NCBI GenBank assembly: GCA_029202545.1
Contig: CP119311.1
Location: 1,364,001 to 1,428,000 of the forward strand
From: Candidatus Pseudobacter hemicellulosilyticus
GTDB taxonomy: Bacteria > Bacteroidota > Bacteroidia > Chitinophagales > Chitinophagaceae
Direction of reading: 5' to 3'
DNA length: 64,000 bases
Shown: positions 42,814 through 52,682 of the stretch, piece after piece
How the letters are laid out: every line of letters starts with the position of its first letter
Numbering within the stretch: the stretch's first letter is position 1
Translations under genes and position numbers: made by a program
The notes under the pieces: model-generated
Told to the model about the DNA's origin: nothing
Seen by the model: only the letters and a program-made list of their open reading frames with translations
Databases searched by the model: none

Positions 42814-43277
42814 AGAAAAGCGCTGGCCAATTCGATGTTGAACAAATTTCGATTGAACAAATAACAATCACCAAAGCGTATATCGATAATGAAGCAGAAG
42901 GCTTAATATTTCCAAAAGACGCTTTTTTTGATTTCAGTTATGATATCAACACATCGGCAAATCTCGAAGAGCAAAAAATGCGTGCATCATTCGTGTGTAA
43001 AATAGCTGTATATGAAGATGCAGCCATGCAAAACAAAATGGAAATTGGCGGACATTTTGAAATTGCCTATATCTTTTTAATTCAAAACCTGGAGGAGATA
43101 AGTATCGAATATGAAAATGATCTGGTCACTGTTCCTGAAGATCTGATTGAATCCATTTACAGTATTATCTATTCTACGTCCAGGGGGATCCTCTATTCAA
43201 AATGTCTTGGAACGGTACTTGACAACGTTGTGCTGCCGGTTATTTCAACACCTAAGCTGATTGCAAAGCCTTTTTAA
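42810..43277 (+). CDS. SecB-like chaperone of a TAC cassette
   Basis: A 155-residue protein, the length of SecB. The strand pattern ([61 protein letters not shown]) and the C-terminal helix-and-loop ([45 protein letters not shown]) correspond to SecB, whose C-terminal part has a similar YARE..S..V.RG.FP.L.L.P pattern. It lacks the His/Cys zinc tail of some SecB proteins. The order toxin, antitoxin, chaperone matches Mycobacterium tuberculosis Rv1955-Rv1957. The gene is AT-rich (32 % G+C in 60 bases at 42841). Confidence 0.7.
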
Positions 43278-43324
43278 GCATGCACCCAGTTAATAAATGG
43301 TAAATGTTGTATCCGAATATTGGA

Positions 43325-43332
43325 TAGATTTG
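43325..43332 (+). promoter_or_regulatory. Promoter box of the SusR-like regulator gene
   Basis: TAGATTTG (43325-43332), an exact TAnnTTTG box, 32 bases before ATG 43364. TATCC (43310-43314) and GGATA (43322-43326) overlap its left side as a short inverted repeat. Confidence 0.45.
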
Positions 43333-43363
43333 TTTTCCCTGCCTGCTAGGGAGCGAGCCATTT

Positions 43364-45004
43364 ATGAAACAACTGCTGTACAGCCTTTTACTGTTGACCT
43401 TGTCTGCCCCGGGCGCTTTTGCCCGTAACGATAGTTTATTAACGGAACTGAGCTCCGTGATCCGGCAGGCGCCGGCCTATGATGCCGCCCGCATCAAGGA
43501 GATAGATCAGCTGAAACGCGGGCTTCAGTCGCCCGGCCTGAATGGCGCCGCCATTTTCATCCGCACTGAAAATATCTACCAGGACTATAAAGTATTCAAC
43601 TATGATTCCGCTTACAGCTACGCCCTGAAGCTGACCTGGATAGCCCGCGATCTCAGCAACCCGCATTATGTAGCCGCCGCCAATATGAAGCTCTGCTTTA
43701 TCCTGCTCTCCGCCGGGCTCTACAAAGAAACCTATGATTCCCTCTACAGCCTCAGCACCCGCCTTATCCCGGACTCCCTGAAAGGCGAGTACTACAGTTT
43801 ATGGGGAAGATATTATTACGACCTGGCCGGTTATGCCAGCGACCATTTTCATTCCGTAGACTATGACCTGAAAGGAAACCGCTACCTGGATTCCGCCCTG
43901 CATTACTTTCCGCCCAGCTCTTTCGATTACCGCTATTTCATGGGCCTGCTCCGCTTCAAGCAGGACAGCCTGACTGAAGCCGCCAGTTATTTTGAAGGAT
44001 TGCTGGCCGACCAGGAACTGAGCTATCACCAACTGGCGCTGACCAGTTCCACTCTCAGCGCCATTGCACTGCGCAGGGGTAATATGGATAAGGCCATTGA
44101 CCTGCTGGTCCGCGCCACCATGGCTGATATCCGCTCCTCCACCAAGGAAACTGTGGCCATTTTTCACCTGGCCGACCTGCTCTATAAAACCGGCGACCTC
44201 AAACATGCCGCCCTCTGCATTGAAAGCGCTATCTCCAATGCCGAGTTCTATGGCGCCCGCCAGCGCAAGCTGCAGGCCAGCTCCATCCTTCCCCTCATTG
44301 AAGGGGAACGGATCAACGGCATCGAAGCACAGAAGACCATCCTCATCAAATATGCCGTGATCCTCACCCTGCTGGTATTTGCACTGGCAGCCCTTACCTG
44401 GGTGGTGCTGCGGCAGGTCAAAAAACTGAAGCTGACCCAGCAGGCGCTCACGGAAGCCAATGACGCCCAGCAGGCCATCAACAAACAGCTGGAAGAATCT
44501 AACCGGCGACTGGAAGAGCTGAACGAAAAACTCGGCGAGGCCAATAAGATCAAAGAAGAGTATATCGGGTATTTCTTTAATATGGACTCCGCTTTTTACG
44601 GCAAGCTGGACAAGCTCAAAGCCACCATCGAGCAGAAACTCCAGGACCGCCGCTATGAGGATATCCGGTTTTTCCTGAATAAAATAGACGCCCGGAAGGA
44701 AAAGGAAGAGCTGCTGCTGAGCTTTGATAAGATCTTCGTGAAGCTGTTCCCGCATTTTGTGGAAGAAGTCAATGCGCTTTTAAAGCCCGATGAACGGATT
44801 GCGCTCAAAGAAGGCGAGTTGCTGACCACGGACCTGCGGATCTTTGCCCTGATGCGGATGGGGGTCACCGATCCGGAGAAGATTGCCATGATCCTGGAAT
44901 ATTCTGTCAAGACCATATATAGTTATAAGTCGCGGATCAAGAACAAGGCCCGGATCCCAGGCGAAGCGTTTGAAGAGCGCATCATGCAGATCAAATCAGT
45001 GTAG
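43364..45004 (+). CDS. SusR-like membrane regulator (DUF6377 family)
   Basis: A 546-residue protein. Signal peptide-like start MKQLLYSLLLLTLSAPGAFA, then a TPR-rich periplasmic part (about 22-320; YSYALKLTWIARDLSNPHYVAAANMKLCF). One membrane helix follows (about 325-347, KYAVILTLLVFALAALTWVVL), then a Glu/Lys-rich coiled coil (350-395) and a C-terminal helix-turn-helix (VTDPEKIAMILEYSVKTIYSYKSRIKNKARI). This layout is that of SusR, the maltose-sensing regulator of the starch utilisation system: it senses ligand outside and activates transcription of the nearby sus genes. It faces the GH31/susC/susD genes with a 634-base gap. Confidence 0.85.
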   Translation: MKQLLYSLLLLTLSAPGAFARNDSLLTELSSVIRQAPAYDAARIKEIDQLKRGLQSPGLNGAAIFIRTENIYQDYKVFNYDSAYSYALKLTWIARDLSNPHYVAAANMKLCFILLSAGLYKETYDSLYSLSTRLIPDSLKGEYYSLWGRYYYDLAGYASDHFHSVDYDLKGNRYLDSALHYFPPSSFDYRYFMGLLRFKQDSLTEAASYFEGLLADQELSYHQLALTSSTLSAIALRRGNMDKAIDLLVRATMADIRSSTKETVAIFHLADLLYKTGDLKHAALCIESAISNAEFYGARQRKLQASSILPLIEGERINGIEAQKTILIKYAVILTLLVFALAALTWVVLRQVKKLKLTQQALTEANDAQQAINKQLEESNRRLEELNEKLGEANKIKEEYIGYFFNMDSAFYGKLDKLKATIEQKLQDRRYEDIRFFLNKIDARKEKEELLLSFDKIFVKLFPHFVEEVNALLKPDERIALKEGELLTTDLRIFALMRMGVTDPEKIAMILEYSVKTIYSYKSRIKNKARIPGEAFEERIMQIKSV

Positions 45005-45039
45005 CGGGCGGCACGGCTTGCCGTCAGGACCAATGATCA

Positions 45040-45114
45040 CCCATCGCCAGCCCGCAAACCAACCTGCTTGCTGGTCAACGGGCACCGATCTCCGGCATTT
45101 TTGGGTTCGTCCCC
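45040..45114 (-). repeat. Dispersed intergenic repeat, long copy A
   Basis: Reverse orientation: core at 45104-45113, about 75 bases. Read in reverse it runs GGGGACGAACCC, then GCCGGAGATCGGTGCCCGTT, GACCAGCAAGCAGG, to GGCGATGGG. It aligns well to copy B. Confidence 0.72.
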
Positions 45115-45187
45115 ATATTTTTCAATCTTAAGTTTTGACCTCTGCGGGGCTGTTCCTATAACCCGGCGTTTTTCCCTGGCGGCTGTT

Positions 45188-45251
45188 CTATCGCCCGCAG
45201 CCCGCCTGCGGGTCAACGGCATCTGACCCCGGCGGTCCTTGGTTCGTCCCC
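45188..45251 (-). repeat. Dispersed intergenic repeat, long copy B
   Basis: Reverse orientation: core at 45241-45250. Read in reverse: GGGGACGAACCAAGG, GCCGGGGTCAGATGCCGTTG, ACCCGCAGGCGGGCTGCGGG, CGATAG. It contains an internal hairpin CCCGC/GCGGG. Confidence 0.75.
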
Positions 45252-45352
45252 AAAAGTTTTCCTCTCTGACTTTCCGGCCCGTTAGCCAGCGACAAAGTAT
45301 GGAGACTGCCGCACCTGCTGGCGCTTGAATCCAGTTCTGGAAGACAAAAAGA

Positions 45353-45383
45353 ATTTGGGACGAACCAAATGGGTCCCCGGAAA
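45353..45383 (+). repeat. Dispersed intergenic repeat, copy C
   Basis: Forward orientation: ATTTGGGACGAACCAAATGG then GTCCCCGG; core at 45357-45366. The part beyond 45383 does not align well with A and B. Confidence 0.7.
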
Positions 45384-45638
45384 ATAGACACCCGATGCTG
45401 GCCTTTTCCACCCGCTGACACCCTTCCAAAACTACTCCACGCACTTCCCAATCCATTCTATAAAAAATATTTATAATATATTTTAACCAATTAAATTCCA
45501 ATCATTTAATTTTCCAAAATCCGCCATTTTGGACTCTTTTCTTTCCATAGTCTTTATAAAACTTGGCATTGGCTTTCTGTCGCTGTTCCTTTACCTTATC
45601 AAATTTCATTTTTTCATTTCATAACAGATTGCAGGGCC

Positions 45639-48068
45639 ATGATGAAGAAAGTCATTACTCCCCTTATTGCCATGATGTGGGTACTTACTGTGTCTGCCCA
45701 GGACCAGGTACTTCCCGTGGGCGAGGTAAAAAAGATCAGCGTTTCCGGAAACCAGCTCAACCTGATCACCACCCATGCACACGTAAAAGTGCAGGTCTAT
45801 AGTCCCAATATTATCCGGGTCAGGATGTCCACCCAACCCCTGGCAGACGATTTTTCCTATGCCGTTGTGGCCAGCCCGCAAGCTGCAACCATCAAACCGG
45901 TACAGACCAACCAGGAGATCCGTTTTACCACCGATTCCCTGCAGGTGGTTATCCGCAAAAATCCGTTCCATATCAGTTTCTATACCCCGGACAACCGTCT
46001 TATCAATGAAGATGAGCCTGGCCTGGGGACATCCTGGATCGGCACGGAAGTCACTACCTATAAGCATATGCAGCCCGGGGAACGATTCATTGGCCTGGGC
46101 GAAAAGACTGGCAACCTGGATCGTAAAGGCAGCGCCTATACCAACTGGAATACGGATGTTTTCGGCTATAGCGCTTCACAGGACCCCCTCTATTCCACCA
46201 TCCCATTTTATATAGGCATCCATCAAGGCCTGAACTATGGGATCTTCTTCGATAACAGTTATCAGTCGGACTTTAATTTCGGCGCCAGCAATAACCGCTT
46301 CTCCTCTTTCAGCGCCCGCGGCGGTGAAATGAACTATTACTTCCTTTACCATACCCATGTAGCCGGGCTGCTCAGCAGTTACACCCAGCTCACGGGCAGG
46401 ATGAACATGCCGCCGCTCTGGAGCCTGGGCTACCAGCAGAACCGCTACTCCTACTATCCCGATACAGAAGTGTACCGCATAGCCCAGACCCTCCGGGAAA
46501 AAAAGATCCCGGCAGACGGTATCACCCTGGACATCCACTACATGGATAATTACAAGCTGTTCACCTGGAACAAGGAACGTTTCCCTGATCCGCAGCAGCT
46601 GGTGGACAGTCTGAATAAAATGGGCTTCAAAGTGACGCTCATAGTAGACCCCGGGATCAAAGTGGAAAAAGATTACCCGGCCTATGAAAGCGGACTGGCC
46701 AATGATATTTTTCTGAAATACGCCGATGGCCAGCCCTATACCGGCGAGGTATGGCCGGGCTGGTGCCATTTCCCGGATTTTACCAGTGTAAAGGGCCGCA
46801 ACTGGTGGAAGGGCCAGGTCACCAACTATACCAATATCGGGGTGGAAGGCATCTGGAATGATATGAACGAGATTGCTACCTGGGGACAGAAAATGCCGTC
46901 CAATGTACTCTTTGATTATGATGGCCATCCCACTACCCATCTGAAAGGACATAATGTATTTGGCTTGCAGATGGCCCGGTCGAGCTATGAAGCCAGCAGG
47001 CTGGCCCTGAAAAAACGACCTTTTATCCTGACCCGTGCCGGTTATGCAGGACTGCAACGGTATACCGCTCTCTGGACCGGCGATAACCGGGCCGAGGACG
47101 ATCATATGCTGGCCGGCGTACGGCTCCTGTCCAGCCTGGGCCTGAGCGGTGTGGCTTTCAGCGCTATGGATATTGGCGGCTTTACAGGCAATCCCTCCAC
47201 AGCCCTGTACAACCGCTGGATGCAGCTGGGCACATTCACGCCTTACTTCAGGAACCATACCCAGCTCAATACCAAATCGGCCGAACCCTGGACCTTTGGG
47301 GAAGAAGCGCTGGAGCAGGCCCGCAACAGTATCAATCTCCGGTACCGGCTGCTGCCCTATATCTATTCCACCTTCCATGAAGCTACCGTCAGCGGACTGC
47401 CGGTAGTGCGGTCCCTGGCCATCGACTATACCCATGACGCCCATATTTACGAGCCCGCTTTCCAGAACCAGTTCTTCTTTGGCCCGGCTATCCTGGTAAT
47501 GCCCATGGAGACCACACAACAATATGCAAAGGTCTACCTGCCGGCCGGTGACTGGTACCAGTTCTATACAGGACAGCAGGAGCAGGGCGGTTCCGACAAA
47601 CTGATCCCGCTATCGCCTGTACTGCTGCCGGTCTATGTAAAAGGCGGCAGCATCATTCCCATGCAGCAGGTAATCCAGCATACCCGTCAGCAACCTGCCG
47701 ATACATTGCTGGTGCATATATACAAAGGATCCACTCCCAACAGCTTTGACTATTACGAGGATGATGGGGAGACCTACCGCTACGAGCAGGGCGATTTTTA
47801 CAAAAGGACCATTGCCTTTGATCCTGCCGGGCGCAGCATCCGGTTTCAGCCACCCACCGGCAGCCACCCTTCAAAATTCCGTCACCTGAAACTGATCCTG
47901 CATGGATTTGAGAAAAGCGGCTGGCAACTGAATGGTCAGTTGGTCCAGCCACAGCAGGAACTTAGCTCTTTTACAGAAGAAAAAATTACAACCAGCACTG
48001 CTGTCAGCGAAGAAGTGCTGACAATAGTACTGGAAAACAAGGCCCAGGCCATCCGGGTCAGCTATTAA
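45639..48068 (+). CDS. GH31 alpha-glucosidase
   Basis: An 809-residue protein with signal peptide MMKKVITPLIAMMWVLTVSA. The N-terminal beta-sandwich (about 25-250) precedes the (beta/alpha)8 catalytic domain. The GH31 signature GIWNDMNE gives nucleophile D408; the acid/base is D482 in LWTGDNRAEDDH. C-terminal beta-sheets follow. GH31 enzymes hydrolyse alpha-1,4 or alpha-1,6 glucosidic bonds from the non-reducing end; here it is most likely periplasmic and finishes maltodextrin breakdown, in the position of SusA/SusB. susC starts 40 bases later. Confidence 0.95.
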   Translation: MMKKVITPLIAMMWVLTVSAQDQVLPVGEVKKISVSGNQLNLITTHAHVKVQVYSPNIIRVRMSTQPLADDFSYAVVASPQAATIKPVQTNQEIRFTTDSLQVVIRKNPFHISFYTPDNRLINEDEPGLGTSWIGTEVTTYKHMQPGERFIGLGEKTGNLDRKGSAYTNWNTDVFGYSASQDPLYSTIPFYIGIHQGLNYGIFFDNSYQSDFNFGASNNRFSSFSARGGEMNYYFLYHTHVAGLLSSYTQLTGRMNMPPLWSLGYQQNRYSYYPDTEVYRIAQTLREKKIPADGITLDIHYMDNYKLFTWNKERFPDPQQLVDSLNKMGFKVTLIVDPGIKVEKDYPAYESGLANDIFLKYADGQPYTGEVWPGWCHFPDFTSVKGRNWWKGQVTNYTNIGVEGIWNDMNEIATWGQKMPSNVLFDYDGHPTTHLKGHNVFGLQMARSSYEASRLALKKRPFILTRAGYAGLQRYTALWTGDNRAEDDHMLAGVRLLSSLGLSGVAFSAMDIGGFTGNPSTALYNRWMQLGTFTPYFRNHTQLNTKSAEPWTFGEEALEQARNSINLRYRLLPYIYSTFHEATVSGLPVVRSLAIDYTHDAHIYEPAFQNQFFFGPAILVMPMETTQQYAKVYLPAGDWYQFYTGQQEQGGSDKLIPLSPVLLPVYVKGGSIIPMQQVIQHTRQQPADTLLVHIYKGSTPNSFDYYEDDGETYRYEQGDFYKRTIAFDPAGRSIRFQPPTGSHPSKFRHLKLILHGFEKSGWQLNGQLVQPQQELSSFTEEKITTSTAVSEEVLTIVLENKAQAIRVSY

Positions 48069-48108
48069 GGATATCGTCACCATCCTGTTCAACCATAACT
48101 TGTCATAT

Positions 48109-51048
48109 ATGAAATCACTCAGCGCCCACCGGCTACTGCTTTTACTGGCCTTTACCCTCCTGGCCACGGCTGCTATTGCCCAGCAGCCGGACATCACGGT
48201 CACCGGTACCGTGAAAGACGAAAAAGGGGATCCTGTTCAACTGGCTTCCATTAATATAGTAGGAAGCACCAGGGGTACGGTCTCCGATGAAAAAGGACAA
48301 TTTCAATTGATGGCTCCTGCGGATGCCCTGCTTCGCATCTCCCATATCAGCTTTGATACCCTGCTGGTGAAGGCGCAGCCTGTACTGGTCATTACGCTCA
48401 GGTCACTGTCGGGTTCACTCAATGAAGTGATCGTGATCGGTTATGGTACTGCGCGGCGTAAAGAAGTAACGGGTTCTATAGCTACCGTAACAGCCAAAGA
48501 TTTCCAGCAGGGCGCCATCACTACGCCCGAGCAATTGATTGCCGGTAAAGTGGCGGGGGTAAGCATTACTTCCAATGGTGGCGCTCCCGGGGCTGGCAGT
48601 GTGATCCGCATCCGTGGCGGCGCCTCGCTCAATGCCAGCAATGATCCGCTGATAGTAGTGGATGGCGTGCCCCTCAGCGGTAATAATATTTATGGCGCAT
48701 CCAATCCGCTGAGCCTGATCAATCCCAATGATATTGCCAGCTTCAATGTGCTGAAAGATGCGGCTGCTACAGCTATCTATGGCTCCCGCGCCAGTAACGG
48801 CGTGATCCTGATCACCACCAAAAAAGGATCGGGTGGGGCGGCACAGTTCAACTTCAGTACCCAGGTGAGCCTGTCTACCCTGGTCAAAAAAGTAGATGTG
48901 CTGTCTGCCGATCAGTTCCGCAAGTACGTGGACTCCGTTGGTGGCAACCAGTTCAGACCTATGCTGGGCAATGCCAGCACCGACTGGCAGGAGGAGATCT
49001 ATCAATCGGCCGTCAGCACCGACAATAACCTCAGTGTGGCCGGTACTTTTAAGAATATCCCTTACCGCGTGTCTGCCGGATATATGAACCAGGACGGTAT
49101 CCTGAGGACCGATAACCTGCAACGCTTCAGTGGTGGCATAGCCCTCAGCCCGCGCTTATTGAAGGACCACCTGAAGATAGACATCAACCTCAAAGGCGCT
49201 TACAGCAAGGCCCGGTTTGCCAACAATGCAGCGATCAGCTCGGCCGTGTACTTTGATCCTACACAGCCTGTCCACGCCAGCTCTCCTTTTGGCAATTATT
49301 ATGAATGGGTCACCTCTGATCCGGGATCAACGGAAGTCACACTCAACAAACTGGCGCCCCGAAATCCCGTGGCCCTGCTGGAACTGTACAGGAACAGCAG
49401 CACCGTACAGCGCAGCTTCGGGAATATCCAGTTCGATTATAAATTTCCTTTCCTGCCGGACCTGCACGCCAACCTGAACCTGGGTTATGATATTGCCCGC
49501 GGCGAAGGCAATACCAAAGTGCCGGCCTATGCGGCGCAGAATTTCCTGGAACAGGGGCAGAACAATCCTTACTCTAACGAGATCCGGAATAAGGTGGGCG
49601 AATTTTATTTCAACTATGTGAAGGACCTGAAGCAGCTGAAGAGCAATATCAACCTGGTAGCAGGGTATGGTTATTACAATAATCTTTCTATCAATGATCT
49701 CTATCCGTTTATCCGGGCCAATGGCGATACCGCTGAAGGCAGCAAGCCACTGTTCCCCAACGATAAACCGGAGAATACACTGATCTCTTATTATGGCCGC
49801 CTGATCTATACCTTCGATAACCGGTTCACCCTGGCGGCCTCGCTGCGTACAGATGGCAGTTCTAAATTCTCAAAAGATACGCGCTGGGGCACCTTCCCTT
49901 CAGTAGCCCTGACCTGGCAGCTCCAGCGCGAGCAGTTCCTGCAACCGGTGAAAGCCTTATCGGATCTGAAGCTCCGCCTCAGCTATGGCATAACCGGCAA
50001 CCAGGATGGGATCTATAATTATCCTTACCAGTCTGTTTACTCGCTCAGTGGTGAAGGTTCCGGGGTACAGTTCGGTAATACCTGGTACAGCATGGGAACG
50101 CCGGCCGCCTATGATGCCGGTATCCGCTGGGAGCAGACAGCTACCACCAATATCGGGATCGATTACGGCTTCCTCGACAACCGCATCACCGGTAGCCTGG
50201 ATTATTATTTCAAGAAAACAAAGGACCTGCTGAATGTGATCCCCATCCCTGCCGGCTCCAATTTCAGCAGTACCATCCTTACCAATGTGGGCAATGTAGA
50301 GAACAAAGGCTTTGAGTTCAATATCGGCGCAGAGCTGGTAAAGGGCAGCAACTATAGCTGGGAGCTGGGTTTCAACGTAGCCTGGAACGAGGCCGAGATC
50401 ACTAACCTCACGGCTACCAAAGACTCTACCTATGCCGGTACCCTGGTGGCCAGCGGCCGGCAGATCCATAGTGTAGGCTATCAGCCCTATTCCTTCTATG
50501 TATACCACCAGCAATACCTGGATGGCAAACCTGTGGAAGGCGTATATGCCGATGCCAATAAAGATGGGATCATCAATACACAGGACCTGTACCGGTATAG
50601 ATCACCCATGCCCCGCTGGATCATGGGATTGACAACCCGCTTCAACTACGGAAAATGGACGCTGAGTACCGTACTGCGCGCCAATGTTGGTAACTATATG
50701 TTCAATTCAGTAGCCACCAATGCCGTGCAGGCAAACATGCTGAACCCGCTGGGTTACCTGGCCAATACCCTGACAGATATCCTGCATACCGGTTTCATCA
50801 ACGGTCAGGTACAGTCTGATTATTACGTGGAGAATGCTTCCTTCCTGCGGATGGATAACCTGGGTCTCTCGTACAACCTGGGCAGGATACTGCGTGATAA
50901 AGTAGGCGTCCGCCTCCAGGCCAATTGCCAGAACGTATTCACGGTGACCAAATATTCGGGACTGGATCCGGAGATCTTTGGCGGGATGGATAATGCCCTC
51001 TATCCCCGTCCGCGCATTTTTGTACTGGGCGCCAGCCTGCAATTCTAA
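48109..51048 (+). CDS. susC: SusC-like TonB-dependent transporter
   Basis: The start is taken at ATG 48109 (the frame reaches TTG 48100); it begins MKSLSAHRLLLLLAFTLLATAAIAQ. The 979 residues: carboxypeptidase-regulatory-like domain (VTGTVKDEKGDPVQLASINI), then the SusC motif NEVIVIGYGTARRKEVTGSI and plug (VSITSNGGAPGAGSVIRIRGGASLNASNDPLIVVDGVPLSGN; KDAAATAIYGSRASNGVILITTKKG), then the barrel. SusC imports oligosaccharides across the outer membrane with TonB energy, with SusD as its lid. It follows the GH31 gene by 40 bases and precedes susD by 18. Confidence 0.95.
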   Translation: MKSLSAHRLLLLLAFTLLATAAIAQQPDITVTGTVKDEKGDPVQLASINIVGSTRGTVSDEKGQFQLMAPADALLRISHISFDTLLVKAQPVLVITLRSLSGSLNEVIVIGYGTARRKEVTGSIATVTAKDFQQGAITTPEQLIAGKVAGVSITSNGGAPGAGSVIRIRGGASLNASNDPLIVVDGVPLSGNNIYGASNPLSLINPNDIASFNVLKDAAATAIYGSRASNGVILITTKKGSGGAAQFNFSTQVSLSTLVKKVDVLSADQFRKYVDSVGGNQFRPMLGNASTDWQEEIYQSAVSTDNNLSVAGTFKNIPYRVSAGYMNQDGILRTDNLQRFSGGIALSPRLLKDHLKIDINLKGAYSKARFANNAAISSAVYFDPTQPVHASSPFGNYYEWVTSDPGSTEVTLNKLAPRNPVALLELYRNSSTVQRSFGNIQFDYKFPFLPDLHANLNLGYDIARGEGNTKVPAYAAQNFLEQGQNNPYSNEIRNKVGEFYFNYVKDLKQLKSNINLVAGYGYYNNLSINDLYPFIRANGDTAEGSKPLFPNDKPENTLISYYGRLIYTFDNRFTLAASLRTDGSSKFSKDTRWGTFPSVALTWQLQREQFLQPVKALSDLKLRLSYGITGNQDGIYNYPYQSVYSLSGEGSGVQFGNTWYSMGTPAAYDAGIRWEQTATTNIGIDYGFLDNRITGSLDYYFKKTKDLLNVIPIPAGSNFSSTILTNVGNVENKGFEFNIGAELVKGSNYSWELGFNVAWNEAEITNLTATKDSTYAGTLVASGRQIHSVGYQPYSFYVYHQQYLDGKPVEGVYADANKDGIINTQDLYRYRSPMPRWIMGLTTRFNYGKWTLSTVLRANVGNYMFNSVATNAVQANMLNPLGYLANTLTDILHTGFINGQVQSDYYVENASFLRMDNLGLSYNLGRILRDKVGVRLQANCQNVFTVTKYSGLDPEIFGGMDNALYPRPRIFVLGASLQF

Positions 51049-51066
51049 GCCATAAAAAAAATTAGC

Positions 51067-52662
51067 ATGAAAAAGATCTTGCTTCATAAAACTGCGCTCT
51101 GGTTACCGGTATTGCTCCTGCTGGCTTCCTGCCACAAAGACCTGGACCTGCAGCCGGCCAATGATAATACCGCCGATAAACAATACAGCACCCTGACCGG
51201 CTACAAGCAGGTGCTGGCAAAAGTATATGGCGCCTATTCCCTGGTGAGCAGCCGTGGCGTAGGTGTTTCTGATGTGAACATTGCAGGCATTGATGATGCC
51301 GGCACTACTGATTTTGTCCGCTCCTGGTGGAACCTGCAGGAGCTGAGTACTGACGAGGCCATCTGTGCCTGGAATGATGCTAACCTGCTGGCTTACCATA
51401 ACCTCAACTGGACCTCGGCCAACCTGTTTGTGAATGCAGCGTATACAAGGAGCCTGTTCCAGATCACCGTGTCCAATGAGTTCATCCGTGAATCCACCGA
51501 CGAAAAGATCAGTGCCCGGGGCTTCAAGGAAAATGAGGCGGCGCAGATCCGCCAGTTCCGGGCTGAAGCCCGCTTCCTGCGCGCCTTTCAGTACTGGGTG
51601 CTGATGGACCTGTTCGGTAATCCGCCTTTTGTGACAGAGAATGATCCTATTGGCAAATTCATTCCCAAACAGACCAGCCGGGCCGAACTGTTCAGCTATG
51701 TGGAGGGAGAACTGAAAGCGATAGAAAATGAGCTGGCGTCACCGAGGGAAAATGAGTATGCCCGCGTGGATCGCGGCGCTGCCTGGGCGCTGTTGGCCAG
51801 GTTGTATCTCAATGCAAAAGTGTATACCGGTACTGACAGGTATACGGATGCCATTACCTATTCCGGTAAAGTGATTGAAGCAGGCTACAGCCTGAAAGAA
51901 AGCTATGGGACCCTGTTCATGAGTGATAACCACCTGAACAACCCCGAGATCATCCTGCCCATTCCTTATGATGCCATCAATGCGCAGAATTATGGTGGCA
52001 CCACTTTCCTGATCTGTGCAGCCCATAGCAATAACCCCACTGATAACCAGAAATACGGTATCCCCAATGGTGGGTGGCTGGGTAATCGCAGTACGAAGAA
52101 TTTGCCGCAGGCATTTGGTGATTACAGTGGCCAGGCCGACAAGCGCGCCCTGTTTGGATCAGGCAACCTGGAAATAAATGATGTGCTGGTGTTCAATGAT
52201 GGTGTTGGCGTGTATAAGTTCAATAACCTCACCTCTGATAGCACTACGCCGGCCTCGCCCAACGGAGTGCTTTGCAGCGTGGACTTCCCCTTGTTCCGGC
52301 TGGCAGAACAATACCTGATCTATGCGGAATCAGTCCTGCGCGGCGGCAGTGGTGGCAATACTGCTACAGCATTGGACTATGTGAACCGCCTGCGCGACAG
52401 GGCCTATGAAAATACTACAGGCCGCCTCACTGCGCTCAGCATTGACGGGCTATTGGAAGAACGCATGTGCGAGCTGTACTGGGAAGGGTTTCGGCGGACA
52501 GACCTGATCCGCTATGACCGCTTCACCGGCAGCAGCTACCTGTGGCCCTGGAAAGGCGGTGTAAAAGCCGGTACCGGCGTGGCCAGTCATTTTGCGCTGT
52601 TCCCAATCCCGGCCACCGAGATCATTGCCAATCCTAATCTCACCCAGAACACGGGCTATTGA
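51067..52662 (+). CDS. susD: SusD-like starch-binding lipoprotein
   Basis: A 531-residue lipoprotein (MKKILLHKTALWLPVLLLLASC, lipobox LASC). The mature part is helical with TPR-like pairs: FRAEARFLRAFQYWVLMDLFGNPPFVTEND and WALLARLYLNAKVYT are typical RagB/SusD segments; the C-terminus has ALDYVNRLRDRAYENTTG and the ERMCELYWEGFRRTDLIRYDRF box. SusD covers the SusC barrel and binds the polysaccharide. It starts 18 bases after susC. Confidence 0.94.
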   Translation: MKKILLHKTALWLPVLLLLASCHKDLDLQPANDNTADKQYSTLTGYKQVLAKVYGAYSLVSSRGVGVSDVNIAGIDDAGTTDFVRSWWNLQELSTDEAICAWNDANLLAYHNLNWTSANLFVNAAYTRSLFQITVSNEFIRESTDEKISARGFKENEAAQIRQFRAEARFLRAFQYWVLMDLFGNPPFVTENDPIGKFIPKQTSRAELFSYVEGELKAIENELASPRENEYARVDRGAAWALLARLYLNAKVYTGTDRYTDAITYSGKVIEAGYSLKESYGTLFMSDNHLNNPEIILPIPYDAINAQNYGGTTFLICAAHSNNPTDNQKYGIPNGGWLGNRSTKNLPQAFGDYSGQADKRALFGSGNLEINDVLVFNDGVGVYKFNNLTSDSTTPASPNGVLCSVDFPLFRLAEQYLIYAESVLRGGSGGNTATALDYVNRLRDRAYENTTGRLTALSIDGLLEERMCELYWEGFRRTDLIRYDRFTGSSYLWPWKGGVKAGTGVASHFALFPIPATEIIANPNLTQNTGY

Positions 52663-52682
52663 TTGATCATCCAGTTAAACTT

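Larger units (their letters stand above)
45005..45638. other. 634-base gene-free stretch with three repeat copies before the Sus-like operon
   Basis: It holds three GGGACGAACC copies (two reverse, one forward), then an AT-rich stretch up to the GH31 gene, where the operon promoter is expected. Minus-strand frames here arise from the repeats and show no family features. Confidence 0.6.

Noticed and set aside
44984..45501. Minus-strand frames over the repeat cluster
   Set aside because: They consist of translated repeats (for example repeated RTK/NQG segments) without start signals or family features.
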